A DNA stretch of 64,000 nucleotides from Zeus faber (Eukaryota; Chordata; Actinopteri; Zeiformes; Zeidae), in NCBI GenBank assembly GCA_960531495.1, contig OY482852.1:10523666-10587665 (forward strand), read 5' to 3'. The notes beneath the pieces are model-generated. The model saw only the letters and a program-made list of their open reading frames with translations. It was not told the DNA's origin and did no database searches. Each line of letters starts with the position of its first letter. Positions within the stretch are counted from its first letter, which is position 1. Below, one piece after another: positions 28,401 to 43,931 of the stretch. The position numbers and the translations under genes are program-made.

Positions 28401-31400
28401 GTCCTGACGAGGTCGGGGTGGAACTCTGGATTCTTCAGGTACTGCTGCTTGACCACGCTCAGACAGGCCTCGGGAATATGTTCTTTATCGTACGAAACCA
28501 GGGTCTGCAAGAAGTCATCCACCTAAGAGGAGGAGGTGCATTGTAGAGACACAGTAAAGAATATGGATACCTCCACACTATACCAGCACTGGTTAAAAAT
28601 TGTGCGTTGTGATTGAAACTCTGTATGGGAAATACCAATGCTGAGAGTCATTCTGAAAATGTATTTCAAATAAATAATTGTGTTCAGCTGGAGGATATAT
28701 TATGAGAATTAGACCCTAATCTCTTTATCTTCTTACCTCAAATTGATAAACGTAAGTCAAGGTTGTCTAATCACAATAGTTCATTCACACTCAGAGTAGA
28801 GTGATTATAATCTGGCTTAAATGCTTATCTGGTGAATCGATACTTAAAAAAAAAAAAACAACGGGTATTTAGCTTTTAGGAATTTAAGTAGGGGTTACCG
28901 GTGATTAATGGCTGAGAACTGGTGGGACTGGGTTATGAGTAAGCATATTCATGATCCCATCCAGCACTAATGCGGGCGTTTGAGATGCCGAGCGGAGCCG
29001 AGGTCAAGGCCCTCGCACAGATTAGATTGGCATTAATCTGGTCAAGGTAATTGACAGGGTGACAGCTTAACCTTGCCCATGAAGGCCCGCGCTGCCTTCC
29101 AGCTCCGCTCCTTGGGCACGCGGCCGCGCGGAGCCAGCAGCACCATCACGGCCGCGGCCACGTTGATCACGGCCACCGGCGGGTTGGGGAACGTCTTCAG
29201 CTCGGTTAAATTCACCTGAGAGAAACCAATAAATAAACAAATAAATGAATAAAACAAAAACCCCAAAATAAGACTCCAATAAGAATCCAGAACGTGGATT
29301 AAAGAGACGGGGGAGAACATTCCGCACCTTGTTGAGGGTGTTTAGGGCTGCCGTGGCCGCCGCAAGTGCCGGCTCTGCCTTGGCGAGGTCACTCTCGCTG
29401 TCCCTCTGCGTTGTTGACACTTCTGTCTGGATCACAGCAACCTGGGGAGGCGGACGCACCGAGCCAACCGCACGGCAACACGACTCTAAGCCTTGGCTTC
29501 TCGGCACTTCCTACTAGTTTCCTCCATTGATCCCCAGAGGCAGGACGTGAGCTCTCACCTTCCGCGCGTCGGCGTCCGCCGCCTCCCTCTTCACCCGAAC
29601 CTTCTCGGTCTGCAGCCCAATCTTGGATATGAGAGCCTCGGCGCTCCTGTTTTTGACGGTGAGCTCGGCTTCCTGGGACGCGAGTTTGGCTTTCAAATCC
29701 TGGACCTGGCGGTTGCAATGTGTGTCGTGAGAGGAAAAAGGAGCAATAACGACACGGGGGGAGCCACGGCGGCAACCGGCAACCTTTACCTGCGCGGCGG
29801 TGGTCTGGATCTTCTGAAGGCCGCTCTCCAGACGGTTCATCTTGTACCGGAGCTGGGAGCGGCTCTTTCCCAGCAGGCTCCCGTACAGGGCTATGTGCTG
29901 CAGAAAGCTCTTGGGGGTGGTGTAATTGTACCTCTTCTCATCGCGCCGGTATTTTTCACTCGCCTTATTGACACCGGTGTGTACGTAGGCCATGAAAAGA
30001 CTGATGGATTCCCGGACGGCCGGCTGTAAAAATAAGCCGAGAAGCGGGGCGGGGGAGGGGGTGGGGGTGGGGAGAGGGGGGAGATCGGGGGAGAACCGGA
30101 TTGAGTAGACTTTAACCTCCCCAAGCTGATGTGGCCTGAAATATCGTCTTCATAAATTCCGAATTCATCTACAAGTTTTCGCCGTCTTGTTCGCCGAGCC
30201 CTGACTTACTCATTCTGAAATTTAGGTGCAGCTCGCAGGAATGATTAGGGCTCTGAAACCGCTGCGAAAATAATGCGTTCGGGGGGGTGGGGGGCCGCCG
30301 ATGTGGGGCTTGTGAAGCACGCGGGCCGCCTGCGTTATCCCTCACGTCCTAGAACTTTCCCAACAATGTTAATAGAGGCTGCTGCGCCGCGTTCCCGCTC
30401 GGTATTTATCATTTGACGCTCAATGACACCGAGCCCCTATTAATCATACTGTTAGCAATCAATTAATGTAAAAACAAATGAGCGGAGAATACAAGGACCA
30501 TACCTGGCCATAACTCACAAAAAGCCATCGTTAACGATCAAGGATCCAGCGGGGGGGGGTGTGAAAAAAATCATTATTAATTAAGATCTGACGTAATGCA
30601 TTTTGACAAAGCATTTTGTGTTCGAGGTGAGACGCCCGCGAGGCTCCGATTGATTGGCCTCGTGTATCGGTTATTAGCGCATTGTGCATTTGTACCTTTA
30701 AATAAATGACCGTTTCATTCCTTGTTTCCCCTGACAAGGTAAACTATTGACGTTACGCACGAATATCAATTGATATTCAGATTTTTAATAGAACTTCAAA
30801 TTTGTGGTTACGTTTTAACTATATGATGTATATAATATATACATACAGTTTATAACATATACATATACCGTTAATGTATGCAGGTCTGCTCTGCTCTATT
30901 ATTCCTCTGAGTGCAAGTTACTGCACTTATTTGATCAGTGCTTCCAAAAAAACAATGCAATAACCACACCCGCTACCGAAACATCACCAGTCGTGTTTCA
31001 CAGTAACCACTACCGTCATAATCAGCAATTATCACCAAAGGACAAATGCGGAGCTGAAAGTGCCGGACGAGCGGACAGCGCTGCCGCTACGGCGTGGTAC
31101 CCCTGTGACAGCTGGTCCTTTAGAGACGGCCATTATGTGTTTACTAATCACTCATCTCTCCTCGGCGTAAACCATCATTGCTTGTGATCGCTCTACCGCC
31201 ACGGGGAGGGGAGGGGAGGGGGGGGACGACGACGACAATGATCTCCCTTTAGTCGCTGGAGTTTCCAGGCACGCGGGCGGTGATTTGTCAGTCCCTCCGT
31301 GGAGGACTAACAATGAGGGATCTATGAAGAAGTTAATCCAGCTGCACCGGCGGTAATTAGAAGATGTTCATTATGAGTGTAACAGCCTATGAAACAGCAG

Positions 31401-32147
31401 AAAATTAAAAGAAATTGCAAATATAAGGAAAATGTCTCACGCACATAAATCACTTATCTATCTATCTATTATTCTGACCGATGCTTGTGTCAGATAATCG
31501 CACAACGACTAAACACATTAACTACAATAACAAACAAAATAAACATTCTGAATGTTTTCAGTGAATGTGTATTTGAACGAATGCTGTTTTTGTTTTAAAG
31601 ACCTCAATGCCCTCGATCTCTTTGAGGAACCTGTAGCTGACGGACTGCAGGGCCTCGGCGCTCCACCCGTGGAACCAGTCGATGGTGGTGCAGTGGACCA
31701 GGGCTGGGAAGCGCCGGGCCCTGACCTGCAGGGCACCGCCCACGGGGGACAAGCAGAGCACCACCTGCGGAGACAAACCCACGCGCCCGTCAAATGAAGC
31801 GGCGAGCGGCCTCGAAAGGTGGTCACAGGCCGACCAATCGGAGGAGCACGTAGCGACTCCCAGAAAGGGGTTAGGGTGCGAGGACAACACTAAATTCGAA
31901 TTGAATTGGCTAATATCTCCGACATTCATTATCCCTTTGCTTTTTGGGAACTTTGTTCAGTCAAGTACATGGAACAGACATCCCAAATGTTGTATTATTT
32001 GGACTTTCCAAATATTTTCCAAAAGTTCAAGACAGAGATAAATATAAGGCTTTGTGGACGCTAATTTATCAAGGTTTACAATCACAGTGACTGAAAGATT
32101 AGAGAAAGATTTGCCAATCCAGGCCTGCAATATTTTTCGGCCGTATT

Positions 32148-32184
<37 letters not shown>

Positions 32185-35100
32185 ATATAGCTGCAGGCAG
32201 CAATGCACAAGGTCCAGGTTAGTCGCAGCAATTGGGCCAATGGCAATAATGGGATTAATTGAAGACAAAATTAAGAATTGCTGTGTAAGGAATCCAGCGA
32301 AAGATATTTTTTCTACATAAAGCAGTGTAAAAGTCACTAAAAGATGGCAGTATAGCCCCCCCTAATGAACATTTCCTCCCACATTTGACAGAGTAATCGT
32401 AGGTACTGAGGAGCAGCGAAAACAACCTTTTGGACTAAATTCAAAATGGTGGGAAATCTATCAGGACGCAAATATTGCCATTGAAAGCTATGCGATTTCC
32501 ATAGTGCCACCTATTGACCAAACTACACTCGATTTTTCACAGTGCCTCAGAGTCATATCCTGCAAATACAGTATCTATCAAATTGGATGAGGATAGGATA
32601 GATGAGGATAGTACAATGCGTTGGTGACTTATGGCAGATTATGTCAAATAGGCCCAAACCAGACATTTTTTGTAAACCTTGAAAATGAATTGTGGCCAAA
32701 TAATGGGGCGTAGCAAAGATTCACTGGATGAATTGTATTCGGGGCAGTCCAGACATGTTGTGGTCCAATTCTGGTGAACATTGGACCGAATTTGTAGGAG
32801 AAGGTAGGAAAATAAAGTATTTTGGACAAAATTCTAAATGGCAGCCATTGAAAGCTAAACGACTGTCAGAGCAACACCTACTGACCAAACTACACCTGCA
32901 CTTCGCGTTGGACCCCGAATAAAATAAAAACGGAATAAAACCAAAAGGGTTTCCCGCACTTTGTGGTGGAGCCCTAATAATAACCCTTTCAATAATAATT
33001 ATTATAGCTGTTCCCATGTACATACATACACACAAATAAAACCAACCTCACTCATAAGCAAAACAATGCAATACTGCACAGGCTGCTAGGATGGCAGAGG
33101 CCGAAAAACGGAAAAGCCATTGACAGAGGCAAACACATTACATTCCCCAATCTCATCTCCTTGGCATTTTGCCAGGCATTCACACTCACAGTTTGCAAAG
33201 AGCAGATGGAGACACCACCAGAGGCCCTGGCCTAAAGCATCAGCTGGATGTACATGTCTAAGCATATGAGCATGCTCATTTATTGATTGAAAGAAATACA
33301 TTATGTCTAATAGTGTAATAGAGTGTTACAATAATATAATAATTGTAATAATAAATAATAATAATATAATAATAATAGTGTTACAAACAATAGTAGAAAT
33401 GTAAAGTTTAAAAGCTTGTTTTTCTCCAATTCATGACAAATTCATCAATGATATCTAGGAAACCCCTTTAAAGGCCAAAGGGGGGTGGGGGGTATTTGGA
33501 AGTAAAGGAACCGGACCTTGAGCTGCAATCGGACTCGGTCGATGAAGAACCTCCAGCAGTTGTCCCTGTTATCTAGTTCTCCGTTGGCCCGCACCTCAGT
33601 CCTCACACTTGCTACGATGCCTTCGATCTCCTCCTCGCTGAAGAGATCGGGGATCTCACCTGGAAACGTCGGAAAGTCAGTATCAAAAGGATTTTTATTT
33701 ATTTTTCATTGGTTGATATATGATTTTACTCCATCTCAATCAAATCTACACATTTCCATCGCAAATTTACATTTCATAGCATGGTACATAATGCGGACCC
33801 GTGTATTTTAACCACCATAAAATGTGGATACCAAGCATAGAAAGCAGCATGGGACTACACTACACAGGCTGAGACTAAGGGGCCTGCACAGTCACCTTGC
33901 ACAGGGACGTTTTATTGGGAGATCTCACGATCAATACTGACACGCGTCCTCACCGGAAGCCAGCAGGTCATTGATAAGGACCAGAAGGCGCTCGTCGAGT
34001 ATCTGCGCGTCGGTCAGGAGCAGAGCCACGCGCTGCCTCTTCACTCCGGTCTTCACGAACAGGCCGGCTAACTCCACCTTGAGGGAACCACACAGATCGA
34101 CAAGGCCCCGTTGCTGCTCACGTTTTGGAAAGAGAGCCGGCTGATGAGTTTGGCCCGATAATAATCGATGGCATAGCACAAACTCGCAAATAACGTCGTC
34201 GCTAAACAGGCGATTAAATGAACAAGACTCGCTTCGTCGATGAGACATTGAAATATTTTCCAGGGGTCTTTAATAGCATCTGACAATTCTTCCTTCTCGA
34301 GCCAGTGGAGGGGTTTACTAGAAGGCAATTAGATCAATAAGCTGCATGCGGCCAGAGAAGATATTGATCTGAGGGGGGCCCTTCGTGTAAAAGAAACCTT
34401 GATCTTTGTTAATTATTCACAGCGATCTGCATAATTCCTTTGAATGGTCGTCCTTCGATATCTGAAGCGGGTGACGGGGGGGTAAGTCACTAGAATTGCT
34501 TGAGTTCCATGAGCGCTCATTTATCCGACCCGCGTTTAAGAAAAGGTAACTCGTGGTGAAGCTTTACCTTCAGGTCCTGCACACTGTGCGCCGTGATCTG
34601 GAGGACTTCCATGGAGGAGACGTAGGCAGCCAAACGAGTCAGGCTCTGCTTGCCGCTGCCTCCGACCCCCACCAGCAGGCCGTGACCCCGCGGAGACACC
34701 AGGATGCGACTGATCCGACAGCTAATCACAGCGCGACCTCGGTTACTCAACTGTGCTTATCGTTCTGGTTCTAGTCAACGGGTTGTGCATCGCTATCTGT
34801 ATACAACTCTCTCAACAGCACTTGTTTAAAACCTAATGACCTAATGAAAAAAATGAATTTTTTTCAAGTGCGTTATAAGTTGCATTTGTTATACAAATTA
34901 CCATGAGGATAATGAATATATCACCACCACCATTTTTATACCACCATCACCTATTTTACCTCAAGAAACCATTGAGGGGAATATTTCTCATTTACAATGG
35001 TGTCAAGTTACAGCAGAAATTAAAACACAATTAAATGCAAATATATACCTAGAACAAAGAATAAATAAATGTGTAAATATAATAAAATAAACTAATTAAA

Positions 35101-38100
35101 AATCAATAAAATCAATAAAAAATAACATGATAGTATAAGAGCTATAATAATAATAATATTAATAATAATTGAAATAAATTCCATTCATAACAAGTAAGCT
35201 CAAAGATCACACGTTTGAAAATGGCAATAATAATTATTACTATTATTATTTATTGTTTATTTATTATTATTACTATTAATTATTATTAATAATAATAATA
35301 ATATTAATAATAACAACAACATTTAATTGAAAAGTTTTAAGAGGCTTGCAAATATATCAGTCTCAACAATAACCCAACTCACACATGTTGCATGGCGTCA
35401 TCAAACAGCACAAGGTTCATGACGGCGTTTAGCTCATTGTAGCTTTCCAGGGCGTCGCTGAGGACAGTCCTGATCTCATCCCAGTCTCTGACCGACGCGT
35501 AGCACGACTCCTCACCTCCACGTGCAAAGTGACAATAGAGCAGCGGCTGCCTCGTCGCCTCTCTATCGTCCACTCCCTGGGAAACAAAAGAAACGCACCT
35601 CGATAAGCTCCCGTCGCACCATCGAGTACGTGCGATCGGCTGAGCCTGTTTACTGTCTCCACCGCACCTGGAAACATTTGTGCACCGTTTCCATCTGGAG
35701 CTTGTGGAAGAGCTGCACATCTTTGGCGTCCACCATTCGGTCTCCGTACACTCTGCAGGATTCATGGAGCCACAGCCGCACCAGGTCGGCGCTCTCTCTC
35801 ACACTTTCGGGCGCGGCGAGGAGAAGCCCCTGTTACGCAGCACAGGTTTTTTTTTTAACAAATATCAGCGGGAACTAATTATGGAATGGTTTGGTGAATG
35901 GTTATCTGATCGTTTCTGTAAAAATAACATGGTACCTCAACACAAACAATGCTTTTATATACAAAGAAATGTTGGTCATCTTTAAAAAGGTGGGTTTTTT
36001 TGGGTGTAACACCGGGAACGCTGCAATAAATCAAACTGGGGATTTAGCAATATTTTTTAATAATATTTATTATTATTATTATTATTATTATTAATAATAT
36101 TATTTGCAAAGTCAGATTGCTGTGGCATCATGTTAGCTTTGGATAAAATGTGGACACAAATTAGAGATTTGTGCGTCATTATTTGTATTGAACTCCCCAT
36201 GGAGGGATGGAGCGTGTGAAGGGTACGTTTAAAACAGGGATAAACTTAAATCGGACCTGTCCTTATTTCTGTACGTCCTTTTTTGGTCCTTTGGCACTTT
36301 ACCTGGAAGATGTTGGAGAGGTCCCTGAGGTTGAAGATGTAGTGGAATCTAACGGCGGTCGGCAGGAAGTGGAGCACCACCTTGTGATGGAGAGCCACAG
36401 CGGCCTGGACCACGGCCGGGGCGACCCTCTGCACGGCCGGGCTGAAGAGGTGCTGCCGCATGTGGCCGCCCAGGACCTGACTGTAGATTGAGAGCTGGGC
36501 CTCGGGCGACGGGAAATTCACCGCAAACACCGAGAAATGCCTCTGGGGAAGGGAACGAGGACATACACAAGGCAGCGTTGATACGTCCCCATCTTTTGCT
36601 GTTTGGTTAAAACCAGCGACGAACAGCAACAACTGAAAATAAATTGCCGTTAAAGAGTATTATTAATAAACACCTGAAGCCTGGGGTTGATGGTGAAGCT
36701 CCCTGCGGTTGGGTTCATACAGGCGACATACTGGGTATTGGTTACTTCCTTTAGGAACAGTTTCTGTCTGTCATACCTAAAGGGGATGGACAAAAACAGC
36801 TTGATCTGGCTCCAAATGCATCCTTCCAAGAATGATCATTATATGCCGACTGGGACGGGTGTCAAGAATCAACGTCCATAGGGAACACTAATAATTCATG
36901 TGTTTATCAGCTGGAGGCATCTCATGGGTTATTTTTATTCTATTTATTATCTTAAATTTTTTTTTTTTTTTTTTTCTTTTCAGTGCTATGCCCATTGCAA
37001 CTTAAGACGTCACTTGTTAAGCGCTTTATTAGGTTGTGAAGATGAAAAAAAGTAAGGGATCAAACACTTTTAAGAAACAGCAACCATTAACTAAACAGTA
37101 ACTACAAAAATCCAGACAGGAGTGCAGCTCATTTTACATCTTAAGTGTTTGAAGTCAGTAATTATGAGACAGAAGAAGTGACTGTGTGAGAAGTGAAGTG
37201 TGTTCTTGAATAAAAAAGTAACGCTACTAAGGCTGCAAGTGCTTTTATAAACCTGGATAATTGGTTGGGAATGGGATCAGAATCAAAAAGGGTCTCGGAC
37301 TCAATCCTGTCCTCGCTCCTCACCAGTGTTTATAATCCAGATGCTGCCGTATGAGTGCGTGAGGCTGCACGGAGCCGTAGCCGTCCACGGCCGGCATGTT
37401 GATGTCGTCTATGAAGCAGATCAGCCTCCGGTTGCCAACAGGGGAGTAGGTCCTGCCGGCCCTCTTCTCCAGCAGCCGCTCCAGGGCCGCTGGGGGTGAC
37501 AGCAGGTCAGAAAGACAAAGTTATGCTTATCAAAGCATAACTCGTGCTTATCAAAGCATCTCATCTTGATGATTCCATAAAGGTCCCACTGAAAACACCT
37601 GTCTTCCATCTACTCACAGTTTTCAGTTGAACTGAGATTGATTATCGCCAAAGATCCGCCTCGCCTCCCTGAACATTTCCAGTAGATGGCGAAGCGACAC
37701 AGTTTACTTGACAACGAGCGCGGGGAAAAAAAAAAACGCCAGAGACAACACATCAACCCCCCCCCCTTACTTTGCAGCGTGTAGGAGGTGGTGTAGTAGT
37801 TGAAGGGCACTTTAGCAGTCACGTAACCCTTCGGCAGACTGTCTAACTTGTTCCTCACGAGCGCCGTCTTGCCCACCCCGGCGTTCCCGACCAGCATCAC
37901 CGGGTGTCCCCGCTCCAGCAACAAGTCCACCAAGTATCTGAGACGCACGGTCTCCGCTGTGTGCGCCAGAACAGCCTGCAATCATAGGAACAGCGGGGAG
38001 ACGGAACCGAAACACACATGGTCATTATAGCTTTCTCTGAGTGTGATTTATTGACAGCCGTGTGTTCAGCGAATTGTTGACGATTTATAATTTCTCGTAT

Positions 38101-41100
38101 TTGCCCCGGGCACACCACAACTACTCTGTCATAATAGCATCATTTGCCGGGAACAAAAACCTACTAATTACGGCTCAGCAAGAGCCTTTGGAGCCTTCGC
38201 AGCTGTATGCAGGGAACATGAGAAAGACAATGGCGCGTGGGTGATAGCTCAGGCCTTGACGCTGATGCCTTCACCCCCACACACGCGGGTATGGGGCACA
38301 GCCGACGGTAATCAGACACAGTGGCAAACCTATCATCCACCGCGAAACCCCCGCCATAACCTCATGATGTGGCTTTGCCCGACGCTCATTATGTTCACCG
38401 AGGCATGGCCACATTTTTAATACGACTGCATTGTGCAATTTTGGTAATTGTTTTCAATGTACACTTGCGGACGTGTGCTTCTGGCTTCTTTTTAAAAAGT
38501 TTGTACTTCCACCTTCAGGCCTATAAGGAGGGCAAAAAAAAAAAACACTCAAAAAAAACAACAACATGGCTTCTTACTTGTAATGGTGCATCGGGATAAA
38601 AATCGAGCGGCGGCACGGCGTCGCTCCAGGGCAAGAAGCGTCTGGTCAGCGGGTCGAGGTAGAAGTCAAACACCGTCCCTTGTGCCGGAAGCTTCACGGT
38701 CTTCATCTCTTTCGTCCACCACCGACTGAACTCCACCCGATAGTCGTGCAGCTGGACAAAGCACACAAGCTGGAATCACGCATGTGGTCAATTTTGTCAA
38801 CAATTCGGTTGACGCTGAATTATGTTTTTGGTTTCAGATACACTTTTCTTCACTCGAGCACAATGCACTATATCAGCGGTTCTCATCGTGGGGTCCAGGG
38901 ACGAAACAAACCAAACTATAGCATAGACAGGTAAGGATTATTTTCCGGCTAAATCATATCTGACAATAAACATCTTCTCAGATTGGGGTCCCAGGGATGA
39001 CATTTTATTGAATGCCGCCCAATGCATATCAAATGAATATGAAACGGGTTGAGCTAACTGTGCTGCATTGGACCGGACGCTCTCCAGTGAAAGTGAAGTG
39101 TCGTAGTGATACCTGATCTTGGTGCAGTGCCCCGCCGAAAGCCCAGATGCACGCGAAGGTGAAGTAGGTCTCGTAGAGCTCACGGGGAGAGTCCGAAGGG
39201 ATGTTTTCTGGCGTCAGCAGACAGTCCAGCAAAGCACAGAGTGTCTGGAATAAAAGGGGGGGGTGTTATTTTCACTGTGAATTTCTGTCTGTTGACATAC
39301 ATAAACAATAGGCTCGGGCGATATTTGCCACCATATGCGAGATTTGCACAGTATCGAAATATCGTTTGTTACGCACCTGAACCAAAGTGTTCTCTGGAAT
39401 GGGAGTGATGGTCCTGAAGGAGTTTCTCATGTGCTCCAAACATGGAGGAACATATTTGTCAAACAGGATGGTGAGGTGGGCCCTCTCTGTCTGACGGGCT
39501 CGAGTGTCAATCCAGCTGGCGACATACCTGAACGCCAAAGAGAAACACAGTTTCTCTATGGTGACTTATATGAAATATGAAACAAAAAAATTTAATATTA
39601 TAATGCCAAGGAGCCACATTATGGGCACCAAGAAAACGCATTCCTTTAAGAGACAAAATTAAATTGCAAACAGTTATTTGTACAATTATTAGCTTCATAG
39701 ACGTATTTGAAAATGTTGAAAAAAACAAGTTTTTGTGTTATGTTTCTTTTAAAATCTAGTGTTAGTACTTATAGTATGTATTTTACAATTTTTCATAATA
39801 CATCACCCCCCCACCAGAGTGCCCAGACTTCCACTTGTCTCAAATGAAAAAAATGTATTATATGAAATAAGACGGTAATTGAGTGACTGACGGGCTCCAT
39901 CCCAGGTCTTGTGAGTTGACGTAGAGAACTCCAGCTCTGGACACGGTGGCGGGCGTGGCCATCCTGAGGTGACTGATCTCAAACACCAGTCGCATGGACG
40001 AGGAGAGGGGCACACGCTCATTATTCGCCAAAGTCAGGACCTGAGAGAGACGGGAACGATAAATAATAATAGCAATGATTATTTCATTTCACGGTGCGTA
40101 GGAAGGAAAACGGTGCGAAAGCTCCGCACGGAAATAAACGAACCTCCGAACCTCACTGTGCCGCAATGACGCGTTTCCATCGCAAAAAGGACAGACGGCA
40201 CAATGGGGATTTTGAGCAGAGGCGGGTGGGGGCGGGGGGCGGTGTTGTTTTCTAGCCGTGCCACCCTTGTTGGTATGTGTTGTATGTTAGAGTCTGAGTG
40301 AACAAAAGGGAGGTACCTTGTTGTCATCCATCACCGTGTTGAGTGATTCAATCCACATCGGATCAATATCTCCATCCAACACAATCCACTTAGGACCCGG
40401 GTGGGAGATTTTTGCCTGCTCTCGCATCAGCGATGACAACAAACCTAAGGCGGGAGGGGAGGATGACAGAGCAATGAGAGCATAGCGCTGGACGTGAAGT
40501 TTTTAATACTCGGCTGGCTTTTAAAAAAGGTGGATGTTCTCGCCCCGAGTTGCATTCACCGTCTCTCCACTCTCTGGTTCCAGGGTGGATGAAGCCGAAC
40601 AACTCATCCGTATCCACCACCTTTGTATTCAGGTCGCTCCATACGGGCCTCCTCTTCAAATTGGAGTAGGTTTTATTGAGGACTCTCAGTATCTAGTATT
40701 TCAGGGGGGAAATATTTGACCTTGCACGTAAACATTTTGAAATATTTTCATTGCCCACGCTGTTAAACAAAAAAAACAACGTCAAACCTGGCTCTTCCCC
40801 GTCCCCGCGTTTCCCACGACAAACACCGAGTGACGAACGGCCAACAGCTCCTCAAGCTGCACCACCTGCCGAAATAAAGGAGACGTTTTCTCTTCCGCGG
40901 GCTCATGCAAAAGCGCCCTTCACTCGGCTTCGCCGGTGTTCTAGTCGGCACCTTAAGGATGAAAGGCTCTTCAGGCTGGAGTCGAAGCTCGGCCGTGGTC
41001 CGTCGGATCTCCTGCTCAAACGCCAGGTCTCTTTTCCTCTCGACCTCCACGCCCGGAAACAAGTCTCCCAGCAGGCCCGAAAATACGGAGACATCCTCAG

Positions 41101-43622
41101 TCACTATCTTCGGGGTGTTGAAGTCCCTCAGTGCACGCATCAGCACCTGGAACGTGGTGAAAACCCATTTAGAGCCAGTCAAGGTAATACAACCTCTACT
41201 TTATGTATATGAAGATGGCTTGCAGCAGACCTGATCTTCTGGTCTAGACTTGTCTCCTCTTCTCAGCGCCCCTGCAACTACCAGAACCGACTTAATAGCA
41301 CGTAAACCCCAGTCGTAGTGCTCCTAAAAGATGAGGGAAGATAGTGTGAAGAAGGAGAGGTGTATCATATACCCGTATGTTATAACACATAAGGTACTCA
41401 AACAGTTAAATAGGAGCTCGGATTCACAATAACAGCAACCCACAGGAAGCTATTTATATCACATTCCTTCCACCTGTTTGGAAAGTAGTTCTTTGCAAAG
41501 CATGTAGAGGGTGATGAACTTCCTCGCTAAGGGCTTAGCACTGAGGAAGCCCTCTGCCACCAGCATGATCTCGCAGATGAGCTCGATGTCGGGCACCACC
41601 ATGGCACAGGGTCTGCGTTAAGTGACGGATCGAAAGACAATGTCAGGAAAAGGCAGAGCACCCCGGGACAACAATGAGAGCCCCCCGGTCACAGGCCCCA
41701 ATGTCTTCCCCCACACCTGAAGAGAGCCTTGAGGTTCTCCGGGAGCGCCGTCCTGCCGGCGTAGCCGGGGTTCATGGTGATGAAAATCCCCACTGAGGGC
41801 TGCAAGGGGATGTCCTCGTCGAGGAAAAGAAACCTGGAAGGTGGCGCGGGTGGTCAAAACCGTTTTTTTTTTAAACGGCCCGGTGGAATTATCTGGAAAG
41901 TTCTGGATCAGTTTCCTACCTTTTCTTTTTGTTGCGTATGGCGTCCTGTATGGTTTTGACCTGCACCGCCACTACCGACAGAACGTCCACAGCAATTCGA
42001 TTGAATTCATCGAAACACCCCCAAGCTCCGGTTTGGGCCAATCCCTTGTAGATGTTTCCAATTGACTGAAGGCAAGAAAGAAATGCTTTATGGGGGAGAA
42101 AAAAAACAAAACGCTGGAAGGAAATAAGCGCATAGAACGGCTATTGAAACTAGATTTTGAACCTACTGTAACTGACCTTGTAGTCCATCTGCTCCGAACA
42201 GTTGAAGACGTAAACCATGACGCCCAGCGCCCGGCCCAGGTCCTTAGTGGTCTCCGTCTTCCCCGTCCCCGCGGGGCCCGCCGGAGCTCCGCTCATCATG
42301 AGGTGGAGGGACTGGGTCAACGTGATGTAGCACCTGGGTATACCCCCCCAAAAAAAATTCTAAACGGTAAGACACACAACGACACACGTTGATCCTTGAG
42401 TAAAAGTTAGGAAGACGGGCGGCGGCGGGACGCAGCGAGCTACCGGTCGGTGAGGGGTGTGACCACCAGGCGAGGGGTGTTCCCCAGGTACTCGTACGAG
42501 TAGAGGAACCGGGCGTCGCAGATGTCGACGAAGCAGTGGCGCTGACGCTCGTCCCAGGAATGCCGCAGCTGAGACAGCCACTGAAAGGCTTGCGAGTTTG
42601 TCACCTGTGAAGGGGAGTGAATGAAACACAATGAGATTGGTACTAGTGTGTACTGTACCTCACTTCTGATGGCACTTTTTTTCTTATCAACGTCACACTC
42701 TGCTTTCTCTTGCAGATTTTGTTATTTTATCCGACTCACAAAGGTGTGAGTCTGCGATCTTTGAATGTATCCTTCTGTTAAGTTTTAGATTTCTTAGATG
42801 TTAGATACTAATCTGTCTAATTGCGAGTATGTGTAAGTATCTATGTATGGATGTGAAGAGGTATCGCAAAATAGTTATTGATCTGAATGGGACCTAACTT
42901 AATATTTCCTTAAAATAAAGGAAATTAGAATATTACAACGTTGTTCATAAGTGGAAAGTAGAGACACAACGGGATATGAATTAAAACAAACTAATGAAAC
43001 ATATTTCAACAAAGTCGGCATAAAAACAAAGATAGAACCTCAAAGGTCTTACTTATAAAAAGCAGAAAATACACAAAAAATGAAAATTAAGTCAAAACAA
43101 AATAAACAACACATTTAAACAAAATGTAGGAGAAACATTGGCTCTGATCAGAAACATGCAGCACAAAGTTAAATGATTTTGAAATATAAATAAAAAAAAA
43201 AAACAGCTGCAAGAGAATTTGAAGTATCACCAATATGAATGTTTTTAGTTGATTTTTTTCCAGATACAGGAAATGTTTTGCGATCACTCTAAAGTCACTC
43301 TACTCGAAAACAAACAGAATCATCGCGAGACGAAGCTGCATTAACCTTCTGAGCGATGAGGTTGGCCACAACATCCCTTGCGTGCACGTCGATAGTGCAT
43401 AAAGTCATGATCTTCTGTCGCTCGCCCAAGCTCAGCTCCCCCAGCAGCATGCCGATCAGAGAGTTCAGCTGAGTGACCTGGAGGACGGAACAAAATGATA
43501 TGTTTAAAAAATAAAGACCAACACCAAATACATGGTGGAAACATTAATTCATAGGTGTGATTAATGCATAGATTATAATAGATACAGGTATACATATATA
43601 TATAAATATATATATATACATA

Positions 43623-43663
<41 letters not shown>

Positions 43664-43885
43664 TATATACAGTATATACATGGAGGGGTTATTTTGCAAT
43701 AATGGCTTCTGCAATAATGGCTGGCTGCACATTATCCCATTTATTGCTTATTTGATTTCATCTATTTGTTTCTGTCAATAAATGACACTGTTTGTGTAAA
43801 GCAAGGTCAGGTATTCCATTCTAGAAGGAAGCATTTGTCCCATTTATCAAAAAGCTTGTGAAGTTGTGCCAAGAACCGTGTGTGT

Positions 43886-43931
<46 letters not shown>

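Noticed and set aside
29493..30029. 178-codon plus-strand open frame
   Set aside because: Antisense to dnah11 exons 56 and 57.
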